From Microstegium vimineum (lineage: Eukaryota; Streptophyta; Magnoliopsida; Poales; Poaceae): a stretch of DNA of 64,000 nt. The notes under the pieces were generated by a model. It was given only the letters and a program-made list of their open reading frames with translations, ran no database searches and was not told where the DNA came from. Position 1 is the stretch's first letter. The number at the start of each line of letters is the position of its first letter. Both the position numbers and the translations under genes were made by a program. Of the stretch, positions 1 through 11,600 are shown in pieces. The stretch spans positions 6,572,818 through 6,636,817 of the forward strand of contig CM039134.1 of assembly GCA_022036555.1 (NCBI GenBank), in the 5' to 3' direction.

Positions 1-187
1 TGTGACAGAGAATATAGTAAAATTTTGGAATTTTGAAGAGATCTAAACATATGTCTGCATGCTAGCTGCAGGTCAAGCTACTATACGTAGCCGTAGCAAG
101 ATCGTCGTCTATCTCTATCCCGTGGCGTCCCCGCGTCACGATATCTCGCTGCTGCTGACGAGTCATATATATAACGCATATCTATAA
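1..187. repeat. Left arm of a long-range inverted repeat
   Basis: These bases reappear in inverted orientation at 20797-20959, about 20.6 kb away. The match begins with TGTGACAGAGAAT and runs, with a few small indels, through the stretch around GTCAAGCTACTATACGTA to ATAACGCATATCTATAA. The left copy carries about 30 extra bases near 110-145. The arm may extend beyond the window start. Its class is unknown: it could be two copies of one dispersed repeat or the ends of something larger. Confidence 0.8.
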
Positions 188-898
188 ACATCATGACGAA
201 CCACGTCAACATTTGAGACGATCGATCCATCCATGATTCGATAAGGATCGATGTGTACAAATCTGCAGAGGGATCGCGAGATCTATATATGACTATCTAG
301 CTCTAGCTACTGATCCGATCCCTCGCTCTTGACACGTCAGTTGTTCGCTCTCTTTGCGACGACTCAAGGCGGCACGTACGATTCGGTCAAGATCGACAAG
401 AGATGTCATAGATATGACGAGAACGAAGCCACATGCGCATGGAGCTGGATCGAACCTGATCGATCGACAAACAGACATGCAGTATATATGCATGATGCTA
501 GATTGTGTGTCGATCCATCAAAAAGATCATGATGCATGATGGCTAGCTGTTGTGCTGATCTCGTCTGACAATAATGCAAGTGGATCTAGCTATAGCTTGG
601 AGAACGAGATAACACGTCGTTGCTTGACTGACGAGGCGAACGTAAGAGATTGATGCAGATCTTCATGAATAGGCCGGCCAGCTAGGAGTATTTATTGGAC
701 AAAAAGCTAATGAGAGCAAGATTTTATGGTGAGGTAGAGAAAAGAGATGAGAGGGACATGTAAACTTACAACCGGTTTAAAAATAAAATCATGAGAAAGA
801 TAAGTAGAGCCATATACTAACAGTGAAGAGGTAACTATTATATATATGGGTGAGCTGAGAAATAAGTTGTAAATCCAATAGTTAGTTGTATTATTATA
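188..898. other. Intergenic, nothing supported
   Basis: AT-rich, with many GATC and CATG words and short open frames that show no domain or codon bias. I see no gene here. Confidence 0.5.
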
Positions 899-1168
899 GC
901 ATCTCCAAGAGATTAGCTAACAATACTAGTTAAATTTAGTGATTTAGCCGTAAAATAAATAATACTAGATTACTCCAACAGACTCTGTAAAATGAAGAGT
1001 CTAGATGGCTAGTGAGATAGGCTATCCAAAGATAGAGAGCGAATGAAGTGGAATGGAGAGTTACTAAATTTGAAGAGTCGTTTACAGAGTCTGTTGGAGA
1101 TATTTTTTTCTTTTCATAATAACCAAATTTACATTTAGAAAACGATTTGGCTAATCTCTTGGAGATGC
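899..1168. mobile_element. MITE with GCATCTCCAAGAG terminal inverted repeats
   Basis: The element opens with GCATCTCCAAGAGATTAGCTAA and closes with the inverse (TTGGCTAATCTCTTGGAGATGC), giving inverted ends of about 22 bases. It lies between TATA on the left and TATA on the right, which fits a TA-type target duplication. It is about 270 bp and has no coding capacity, so it is a non-autonomous DNA transposon. Superfamily assignment is uncertain. Confidence 0.7.
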
Positions 1169-1486
1169 TATATGCTCTGAGAGAGAAGAGTCAAAAAGTG
1201 AACTAGTCTCGGAGGGGTCGGCAGGGTGAGTCAAAAAGGAACTGGCTATGGTTAGTATGTGCAGGACTCAATTACCCTGTGCAACCGTGTGCACGAGTTG
1301 GTGTGGTTAGTTGAGAGGAGGCCATACTGATAAAAAAAAAATGGGCAGAAATGTATATATTGATATATAGTGTATATGAATTGGCCAGAAATAAGTACCG
1401 ATAATTCATGCGTTAGATCATCATACCTATATCACAAATGTGTGGAATGCAACATTGCGTGCATGGATTCTACCGTTCGATACCAG

Positions 1487-1500
1487 TGTGTGTGTGTGTG

Positions 1501-1542
<42 letters not shown>
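1487..1542. repeat. Compound (GT)n-(AT)n microsatellite
   Basis: A GT run is followed directly by an AT run of about 20 units. Open frames translating to Tyr-Ile repeats across it are artefacts. Confidence 0.9.
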
Positions 1543-1547
<5 letters not shown>

Positions 1548-1621
1548 GATGCGGGTCTAGCTACATGCATGGTGGTGGTTTCATGCACGTCGACATCATG
1601 CACAGCGTGCGTGATGTGCAT

Positions 1622-1760
1622 AGCTTCTAGCTAGGTGCATGACCAACCATCTTTCATATCAGTAAATCTATATATGATACATGCACATGATCCATGTGAG
1701 ATGAAGAAGACGGAGCGTTTTTTCCACGAAAGCGACCGGGCAGAAACTTAGAGTCCAGAA
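1622..1760. repeat. Direct repeat partner of 19450-19620
   Basis: Shared words in the same order in both places are ACCAACCATCTT, ATCAGT, TGATCCATGTG and CACGAAAGCGACC, with diverged spacers between them. The copies are about 17.8 kb apart on either side of the CKX gene. This is either an old segmental duplication or two copies of one degenerate repeat. Confidence 0.5.
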
Positions 1761-4514
1761 CCAAGCTGCCTCTGCATTACAATGTAGTATACATGTTAGT
1801 TCTAGCTATCTCCTTAGGATCCATTTGGTTGGAAAGAGATAGAATGGGCTGAATCCATCCCAATTTATGGGACGATATAGGCTAGTTAATATCCATGTTT
1901 AGTTAGAAGAATAAAACTACTTCCATTTTGTTGTTTGGTTAGAAAGGATGGGTTAACATAGGTGTCAGGATCCACTATGTGGGTTCTAGCAATCATCAAA
2001 CACTCCCTTCTTCCTCATGCGACTTCATCGCACGTCGCTGCTGATTGCCGCTCCCGGTCCTCCAATGGCACCGCCCTTGGCTCGCCTCCTCCCCACCCTT
2101 GGAGTTTGCTCGCCTACACTCTGCCCATGACTCTTCCAGGCGAGGTGGAGTGGGGGATGAGGAGGATAAAGATGTAAGCTGTGTAGATGAGAATGGATGG
2201 GCCGATATAGGTAGAACCCACTATACAGTTGTCTATGTAGTGTCAAAAATTACATTCTTTGAATTGTCTATGTAGTGCCGAAAATTGCATTCTTTATACG
2301 ACAAGATCGACTTGTGAGCTACTTGACTACCCCATCCTCCATTTTAGGCACGTAGATTTTGTTATGTATTTAGACATATATTATATCTAAGTAAAAACAG
2401 TATATATGAAAAAGATAACAACTTACAATTTAGTATAGAGGCGGGAGTAGAATTATATATTGAATTCTTATATGGAAGGAGGGAGTACGTCATTAGTGGT
2501 GAAATCTGTAGCCCATGATGCCATGAAATCATTCATACATCTTTATTTCCACCAAAGGTACACAAGATCTCAAACTCGCAATCTGCAACGCCCACACTGC
2601 CACCAGCCCACCACACATGCATGCAAGTTTCTTGTGCCACTCGCACGCATGCATTGCATCATTCATCTCGATCGTCCGGATGCGCGCTGCATGCTGGTCT
2701 ACATTTTGTTCAGATGTCAAGATCTTGTTCTGAAGATCGATCTCACGAAATCATGTGAAGGGCCGGGAGGAAACATTTTGTTTGATATGCATGTCCTGAG
2801 AGGTACCGACGGTGCAGCTTTTCTTCCGATGACCAACAGATCCTGCACAGTACCAACTCGATCTGCATGGGTCACATAGTGTTGTTTCATCGAATCTCAT
2901 GCATGGACCGACGATATACATGCGTGCAGTCGAACGGTGGGGCTGCTTGTTGGTTCTTTTGTGTGTTTCACGTGCATCAAAAGAGCACGCTGCTGCTAGC
3001 GAATAGCGATCGACTTGCTTGGAATATACGGAGTAGTACGTATGTACAATACAATACAATACATGTCATTTGCCAAATGTTTACATTTGTGGTCATCACA
3101 CTGCAAAACATTTAACATGTTAGGTTTTGAGTTGTGTTATTTAATTTTCAGCGTGGGTGCTATTTTATAATCCAGAGTGGTTATAATATATTAATGTATC
3201 GAGCTTCATATAATATAATAATTCTTTTTCGCATAAAAAAGATCGAGTGACAGCTAGGCTTTAAAGTAGGTAGAGTAGTTTCTTGTTTATGTACAGGCTT
3301 GCAGTACGTGACATATGCAGTTTATTTGGTATAGCTCAGCGTCACAGTTGAGATTGTTTTTTAGAAAATAATTTCATGAGCAACCTTTTAGATGAAGCTG
3401 AGCTGTTTTGTAAAAATTGTTTGGTAAAACTGCTTCATACATGGATAAGAGAGAGAGGATCGGAGGTAAACTACTTTTTTCATCTTCATCTCAACTTATG
3501 TCTTTGCTAGAATAGAAGAAAAATAACTTCATCTATAAAACTGTTTCACAAATAAATGTTTAATAAAAAAAACTTACCATAACTCACGAAGCTTTTGTGA
3601 GCTATGTCAAATAGGAGCAGAATCGTCTTTGGATCTGGATGCCATATATAGATCGTGCACACCGTAGTAGTACAGTACGTGTTGCACGACGAAGATTGAT
3701 TTATTGATTACCACTAGCTATCTAGCAGTGCGTCTCATTTCACTGACACTGCACTGACGACGCGCCTGTGGCCCAGCCGAAGCAACATGCATGCAAGCCA
3801 AGATTTGGTAGTGGCGTGGTTGGTACTGCATGTGCGCGGTGCGCATGCTCTGCATGACGCCAAAACACCAAAACGATCAGCGCTATCTAGCTGGTGGCCA
3901 CACCACCGATGGTCGTCCATCGTGATCGATCGCCGGGCGGCCGGAGCAAACAAATCAGTGGATCCATCCATCCATCACCCTGTCGTTCATGCTTTGGCCT
4001 GACGCGACGCCACACACGACACACGACACACCCACTTTCCCCTGTTACTACTACTCCTTTTGTTGCTATACTATATATGTACAGTGTACTGTACTATATA
4101 TCGATCGATCGCCCCTGCGTGCGTGCGTACGGGAACAAGCAAATGCTAGTGGCTCAGCTCTGTCGTCTAATCTCTCGGTCCAGATTATTTTTCATCATTA
4201 GTTAGGGAGACAAGTCTTCTCCCATGTTGGAAGAGGTCGATCCAAAACGACTTAACAGAATGAACTAGAGCTAGAATGGCGTGCCACCTATCGTCTAGCT
4301 AATTGATTTATTACTCTCCCTCCGATTCATTCCTAGATACATAAATTTTGCTACACACAGGTTGCATTATGCTTAGATTGGATATATGTAAAACTTATCT
4401 GTCCAAAAATCCAGAACCTCTTATGTGACCATTTGGGGTGGAGGAAGTAGAAAATCATGATTTCAAGGTAAATTGTCTTTTCTTGTTTTTGTTCAAAAAT
4501 AAAGATACTAAATA
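1761..4514. other. Intergenic; one weak MITE candidate
   Basis: No gene is supported. Around 3323-3613 a sequence starting near TTGGTATAGCTCAGCG ends near the loosely inverse TGAGCTATGTCAAATA, which may be an old MITE of about 290 bp. The open frames at 2460-2879 and 3735-4205 have no recognisable domain, and I do not call them. Confidence 0.4.
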
Positions 4515-5022
4515 CTTCCTCCATCCAAAATTATAAGACATCTTAAGACTCTTGGAGTTAAAATATCTCAAGTTTCACCAAACTTATATGATAATATAAT
4601 AACATTTACAATATTAACTAAGTATTATTAGATTCTTTATCAACTACTTCCTCTATCCCAAATTATAAGTCATTCCAAGAATCTTGGAGAGTCAAAGTTT
4701 TTCAAGTTTGACCAAACTTATATAACAATATAATAATATTTATGATGTCAAATGAGTATCATTAGATTCATTATCAATTATATTTTCATAGTATACCTAT
4801 TTGATGTTATAAATCTTTATAGTTTTGTCTATAATTCTTGGTCAAACTTGAAATGCTTTGACTCTCCAAGATTCTTGGAATGACTTACAATTTGGGATGG
4901 AGGGAGTATATTTTTATAGTATGTCTATTTGATGTTATAAATATTTATTTCTCTCTATATTCTTTGGTTAAACTTGAGATGTTTTAACTCTTCAAGATTC
5001 TTTGGAATGTCTCATATTCGGC
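4515..5022. mobile_element. Stowaway-like MITE, outer and interrupted copy
   Basis: The left end CTTCCTCCATCCAAAATTAT follows a TA. The right end (CAAGATTCTTTGGAATGTCTCATATT) is degenerate. Its body resembles the element at 4647-4906, which is inserted inside it at TTATCAAC|TA. Removing the inner element restores the family continuity from TTATCAACTA into TTTTTATAGTATG. Confidence 0.75.
4647..4906. mobile_element. Stowaway MITE, inner copy
   Basis: A 260 bp element with ends CTTCCTCTATCCCAAATTAT and the inverse AATTTGGGATGGAGGGAG. It is flanked by TA at 4645-4646 and 4907-4908. It belongs to the same family as 7942-8178 and 44125-44384. It is non-coding and inserted into another family member. 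Confidence 0.85.
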
Positions 5023-6207
5023 AATTCATTTAGATATTTTGTATTTCAATACAAAAACAAATTGTAACATTATCATGAACTTAACTTTATTCCAAATTTA
5101 GCTATTGATTTTTTTTCAACACTAATACGTATATATATTCTATAAAAAGATGATAATGGTCTATATTGTGTTCCTACTTGTGGGATCGAATCTAATTCAC
5201 ATCGATGAAAAGTTTAGTTAGGAAAGATATATATGACGCACTACCTGCCAGTTGTTCTGCGTACGTTTTGTTTGGCTTCGTAGTGCGCGGCCCGGCCCGG
5301 ACCCAGTTGTTGTTGTCGTGTTGCTCACTTGCTCTGCTCCTAGTAGACCCCACTAGCTAGTAGCTTGTACAGGCTGATCGAGGCTGGGGTTTGTACGTCT
5401 GGGATCGTGTCCAGTGATTCATCTCGGTCCACCACCACAACACGGTCTTGTTCTTGCCTGCCTGCCTGGGGTCAATGCACCATAGTGGAATTGATGCGCC
5501 GCGTACAACAGCCTATATATATATATTTGCTTGTCCGAGCCGGATCCGTGCCAAAATTCGTTAGTACTGCTATTTTGGCACCTTGCGATGATTAGCAGTA
5601 CGTGCACACACACTGCTAGTCATTTCCTTACGTTCACATTGCCATATTTATATTATGATGATATAATAATGTTCGTTTCCGACCTTCCCTGCATTATTGT
5701 TATTACTGCATATATAGTGCCTTTCTGTAAAATACCAATGCCCCCTTTGTTCCAAAATGTAAATTTTGTTTTAGTTTTATCTTAGAGCTTAAACTTTTGA
5801 AATTTTAATAACTATACAAATATATGAATGAATATCGATCTATCTATAGAATATCTTCAACTGATTACTTTATCTCGCTCGCCCCTTATACCAGAAAAAC
5901 TGTTATATGAGAGACTGAAGTTGCTCTAGGAGCTTACTCATTCTATCCCTAATACCTGAAAGTTCTATGTAACTACTTAAAAGACACACGCCCTCTCTAA
6001 GATGTAGGGCAATGTATCCCCTCCCCTATCACGGCTAATTTTGGTGCCAGGAAATTTCTGCTAGCTAGGTTGATGACCCAATCTTGGCCATTATATTCTT
6101 CTGGTCGTTTGCATTATTGTACACTATCTACACTGTCCAAAAACAAGTGCATATCTTGATTTCCTAGAGTTCAGGCAAACCATCTTAAGTCTCACTACTC
6201 ATATTTA

Positions 6208-6282
<75 letters not shown>

Positions 6283-7941
6283 TATTATCAGATTGATAGT
6301 GAAACATACTTTCACTACTAAAAACCGATAGGGAAATACAAAAATAGCAACAATGAAATGTGAAAATTAATTTCTCTATTTGTTTGCTAATAGAATAAAC
6401 AGCCTGTCGGTGGACTAGTTTCAACGTCGATATATATACTCATTTCCTTGTTGTTGGTATGACGTTGACAGGAAAATTTGTAGCCATGAGGTCATGTCAC
6501 AAATTAATTAACGATTAATTGGGAAGTTGGTGTAAATTGTCAGAAAAAATAAACAATTCTATCTGTTTAAGTGTTTAGTAATTAACTGTACACTTTTCCT
6601 AAAAACCGGGTGCCTGAAATATGTTTTTTGTTCAGGCGACGTGGTGGTCATGTGATCTGCCTTTTCCTTTGTGTGAATTTAGATGTATTAGAACATCTGA
6701 TGGTCCCCTGAACAATTGTTATTTTTCAGGCACCTGATAAATAGAAAATCCCATAATTTTATTTAGATATGATCTACAAAAATTGATACTATTTTATGTA
6801 CATTTAGCCAGACTTAAAAGATTTGATTGCTTGAAAAGTGAGATATATGCACTTATTTTGTTGGAATGGAAGAGTATACTAAAATCATGTAATAGCTAGC
6901 TAGCTAGCTAGACAGTGGCGCGTGGTCGGTGCTGGTGCAGTACGTGCCTGTCTGCACATATATGGCCCATTGCAGTGCAGCTAATCAATCGAAGTGCACG
7001 AACGTGCGTGTGAGTGAGTGCCTGACCCACTGACCCGCCCGGACCCCGGAGAAATGCCAGCCGGCCGGCCACTATACTACCTTTTATTAATTGCCTCACC
7101 GTACCAGAAGTTAAAAGTCGCCAGCAATTTCGATAAACACATGATTACCGTCCATGACGACGATTGCATTGCACATGCATGCATGGCGTTTTTTGTGACT
7201 TAGCTTCTTTGTCGACCGGCCGTGCATGTGCCCAACAACGTACCCAAGCAGCTGCGGCGCGCGGCAACAGAAATTTCGTGACATGTAAAAGTAGCCGGCC
7301 TGGGCATGCATGCATGAGTCACATGCATAACGTCGTAGCTCAATCGACCCCGAGACGTACGTATGCAAAGCCATAGTCGACCGATCGAGAACACACATAC
7401 ACAAGCTTTAATTAATTAGGCCAGATCTACTGCTAGCTGGAGATATCTTTGTTGGCATTGGTGGCATATATACCATGCATGCATACATGTCGAGCCACTC
7501 GATCGCTTGTATGCTCACCTAGTCATGCATGCATCAGTGGCTGATCTACCGTACCGTATGTATGTCGATTGTCGTCCTCACATCATGCACTGCATTTACA
7601 TGCACCTGCATATATATATATATAGCATGCATACTTGCTTGTCGTTTCCCAGGGAAGGGAAGTGGTCCGTCTGCGCGCTCACATGCACCTACTATACGTA
7701 CGTACGGCTGCCCAAATCATACACAGCGCGCTCACACCAGCCGCATGCAAAGATCACGGTACATACAGTGTATGTACGTATGCACGTCGTATATATATCC
7801 CTTTCTCCCTTTAATTTCGTGAACGTACGGCTGCGGCTAGGCTCATCATCAACTGACCACATTGCAATCGCATGCATGTGTGTACGGGTCTGATCTCATC
7901 ATCACCAGATATATATACTCCGTATACTCCATAGAACAGTA
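5023..7941. other. Intergenic with short repeats
   Basis: No gene is supported. A possible small MITE at 6608-6735 has the ends GTGCCTGAAA and TTTCAGGCACC, and the same end sequence recurs at 13722-13738. The rest is AT-rich with abundant CATG and GATC words. Short open frames around 7100-7890 show no family signal. Confidence 0.45.
6211..6278. repeat. (AT)n microsatellite, about 34 units
   Basis: Uninterrupted TA dinucleotides. The Tyr-Ile open frame across it is an artefact. Confidence 0.95.
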
Positions 7942-8178
7942 CTCTCTACATCTCAAATTAAAAGACATTCCATAAATTTTGGAGAGTCAAAGTATCTCAA
8001 GTTTAACTAAATTTAGATGTCAAATAAGTATCTTTAGATTCGTTATCAATTATATTTTCATAGTTTGCCTATTTAATGTCATAAATCTTTATAGTTTTCT
8101 CTATAATTGTTGGTCAAACTTGAGATGGTTTGACTCTCCAAGATTCTTGAAATGTCTTATAATTTAAAATAGAGGGAG
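7942..8178. mobile_element. Stowaway MITE upstream of the CKX gene
   Basis: About 237 bp, starting with CTCTCTACATCTCAAATTA and ending with AATTTAAAATAGAGGGAG, with TA on both sides. It is the same family as 4647-4906 and 44125-44384. It lies about 320 bp upstream of the putative TATA box of the CKX gene, so it is part of that promoter region. Confidence 0.8.
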
Positions 8179-8501
8179 TAGATACTAGCACTGCACGACA
8201 CCAATATGTATCTTGGGTCATCGTCGCACTCTCACATATCACACTCAGCCCTACACAAAAATAGTAGAGTTCTCCGAGTGTTTCGGAGTGTTTTTAAGTA
8301 ATAATAAAATACTACCATTAATTATTACCACTATCACTAATACTATTAAATTAGTATGCATCTAACAGACTAAGAACATCTCTAAGAATACTCAATAAAT
8401 CTTTTAGCACTATGAAAAAAAATACTTCTATCATGCGCAAAGACGTACGGACTTCTCGTAAAGATAATTATTGGGTACACTTATAGATAGATGCTCTGAG
8501 C

Positions 8502-8516
8502 TATTTATATATAACA
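8502..8516 (+). promoter_or_regulatory. Putative TATA box of the CKX gene
   Basis: TATTTATATATAAC lies about 120 bases before the ATG at 8633. That leaves a 5' leader of roughly 90-100 bases, which is normal for a grass gene. No other TATA-like block is as well placed. Confidence 0.6.
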
Positions 8517-8632
8517 GTCCGGCCATCACGGCTTTCCCCACTGGTGCATGCTGCGTACAATACATCGTCAAAACAAGAGGCGGCAGTGGTAGCTAGCTAG
8601 CTACAGCCTACAGCTCCATCGAGTGATCGATC

Positions 8633-11600
8633 ATGACGATGGCTAGAGCTACGACGACCACCATGGTCGCACTCTGCTTCCTCCTCCTCACCTGCGTCGT
8701 CTTCTCGTCCCTCATCGTCGACCCGCCGCCGCCCACGCTCTCCACCACCGCACCGGCGCCACCGCCGACCGCGTCGTCCTCGTCGTCGTCCTCGTCATCC
8801 ATCAATATCATCGACGACATCATCCGCGGCCTCGCGGACACCACCGCGGCGCGGATCCGCACGGACGCCGACGCCACGGCGCGCGCGTCCACCGACTTCG
8901 GCACCAACGTGACCGTGGACGCGGCGCGGCGCCCGGCGGCCGTGTTCTACCCGTCCTGCGCAGCCGACATCGCCGCGCTGCTGCGGGCATCCAGCGCCAG
9001 CGCCTCGCCGTTCCCGGTCTCCGCGAGGGGCTGCGGCCACTCCACCCGGGGCCAGGCCACGGCCCCCGGCGGCGTAGTCATCGACATGGCGTCGTTAGCA
9101 GGGCGGCGCCACGCCGCCGCTGCCACCACCACCGCCAGCAGCAGGCTTGCCGTGTCCGTGGACGGGCGCTACATCGACGCGGGCGGCGAGCAGCTATGGG
9201 TGGACGTGCTGCACGCGGCGCTAGCGCACGGCCTCACGCCGCGGTCCTGGACGGACTACCTCCGGCTCACCGTCGGCGGCACGCTCTCCAACGCCGGCAT
9301 CAGCGGGCAGGCGTTCCGGCACGGCCCGCAGATATCCAACGTCCTGGAGCTCGACGTCGTGACGGGGACCGGGGAGGTGGTCACCTGCTCCAAGCACAAC
9401 AAGGACGCCGACCTCTTCGACGCCGTGCTGGGCGGGCTGGGGCAGTTCGGCGTCATCACGCGCGCGCGGATCCCGCTGGCGCCGGCGCCGGCCAGGGCGC
9501 GCTGGGTGCGCCTCCTCTACACCGGCGCCGCCGACCTCACGCGCGACCAGGAGCGGCTCATCGACGACCGCGGAGCGCTGGCGGGGATCATGGACTACGT
9601 CGAGGGCTCCGTACTCACCGACTTCCAGGGCCTCATCGGCAGCTGGCGCTCGCAGCCGCCGCCGCCGTCGTCCTCGTCGTCGTCCTTCTACTCGGCGGCC
9701 GACGCCGCGCGCATCGCCGCGCTTGCCAAGGAAGCCGGCGGCGTCCTGTACTGCCTCGAGGGCGCGGTGTACTACGGCGGCGCCAGCGACAACAGGACCG
9801 CCGCAGACGTTGACAAGGTAACACGATCGTCGATGACACGCCGCCGGCCGCCGGTTTTATTTCTACGTGCAAACGCCAGCCACATGATCAATAATCTGGA
9901 TTGTCGTCTTCAACCTTTTGGCGTGTCACGCATGCATGTCTGGCTACAACGGTGCAAGCTGGTGGGGCAGCAGTCGTGCAGCGTCAACATCGTACTTGCA
10001 TGTGGCCTGCCGTTGTCGGTCCCTTGTCGTCGTGCATATCATTCCAAAGCTTTTTGGGCACTTTTTTCAAGCTAGATACTCCCACATGCTAGTTTCAATT
10101 TTATAAGACTTGCATCTGTTTGAATGAATAGTCAAAAAGCCTCGTAGTTTTGTACTAGCATCGAATAGTTAGCCTCGAATAATATATAATGTTCTTACTA
10201 TAAAAAAATTGTTATTGTAAGATTTTGTTGTTACTAACATTTTTTAGTAAAAAGGCAAGTACAAAAAATCTAGTCTGGCTGCTTTAGAGATCGATGAGTC
10301 AAACCACACCTGCTTGTGTTTTTAAATGGGAGAAATACGGTAGACTAATAGAGAGTAGTACACAAGGAAATGTAACACGCACATTTTGGCCCCTTTTTTT
10401 TGGGTGTAAACTATTTTTAAAATATTTGATAAGTGCTTTGATTATGAAAAATATATTGGTTTTCAAGAACTACTAAGTGTTTTGCTAAAACAGATGTTTT
10501 AGTTTCTAAATATATGGTTTTATCAAAATCGTAGTCCTCTTGGAGTTTCAGAATCACTCCCAAGATCTTATTTTTCTAGACCTTGTTTTGTATGAGTTTA
10601 GACTATATAATTGTTTGTTGATACCATAACTTTTTAAACCTACATCACCTAAGCAATTCTATATTTTTTACTCACTAACTTCGTTCTAAATTATAGCCCG
10701 TTTGACTTTTTTTACTCAAAGTTTGGTCATTCATCTTATTCAGAAAAATATGAAAAAATATCAATTCTTTTGTTATGACTTGCTTTAATAATAAATTTCT
10801 TCAATAATGATGACTTAAATTTGACTATATTTGTATAAATATTTTGAATAAGATGAGCGATCAAACTTTGAATACAAAAGTCAAACAAACTATAATTTTT
10901 TTAAACAGAGGGAGTAATAATTATGTAGACATTCACCCACACATTTGAAAGCTTTTTGGGCACTTTTCTCAAGCTAGTAGCAATTCCCACACATAGTTTG
11001 AATTTTATAAGACATGCATGCTTACGTGTAAACTATTTAGCTTTTTGATAAAATATTTAGCTTTTTCAAAAATTGTGAAGTGTTTTACTCTAACAAACAT
11101 TTTAGTTCCCAAAAATATGGTTTTATCAAAATCATTGTCCTTTTCAACTTTTAGAATGCACCCACGATCTCTTTTCTACACCACGTTTTGTATGACTTTA
11201 GCCTATATATACATAACAGTTTGTGGATACCATAATTTTTTAAAACTACATCATCCACAAACATTTCTGTATCTTTTGCTCAATAATAATTAAGTAGACA
11301 ATCACCCACACATTTCGTAAGCTAAAAGATCACTGGCAGGGGGCAGGGATGTGGGACGCCCTTCACAAAAAAAAAGAACTACACACCTAACTTTCCATTT
11401 TTTTCTCTCTTTGAGAAAATAAATGTAGTTGTACGTTTGTGCAACGAGCGTTTAGGCCGGAGCAATAATTTCACAAAAAAAATTAATGCTTACATAGCTT
11501 TTAGTTGGCCAATTTAAATAATCTCCTATATGATCTTAAACTCCTAGCTTCTGCTTTTTCGGCTGTCCTAAATACATACGGACCTGCTTAGACATGCTCA

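Noticed and set aside
2460..2879. A 139-codon plus-strand frame
   Set aside because: No domain, an overlapping antisense frame of similar quality, and no codon bias; treated as chance.
6185..6424. Open frame with long Tyr-Ile repeats
   Set aside because: It translates an AT microsatellite. The same applies at 1427-1621 and 13670-14080.
8608..9872. Long open frames overlapping CKX exon 1 on both strands (for example 9196-9813 plus)
   Set aside because: They are Ala/Arg/Gly-rich shadows caused by the high GC third-position bias of the true frame.
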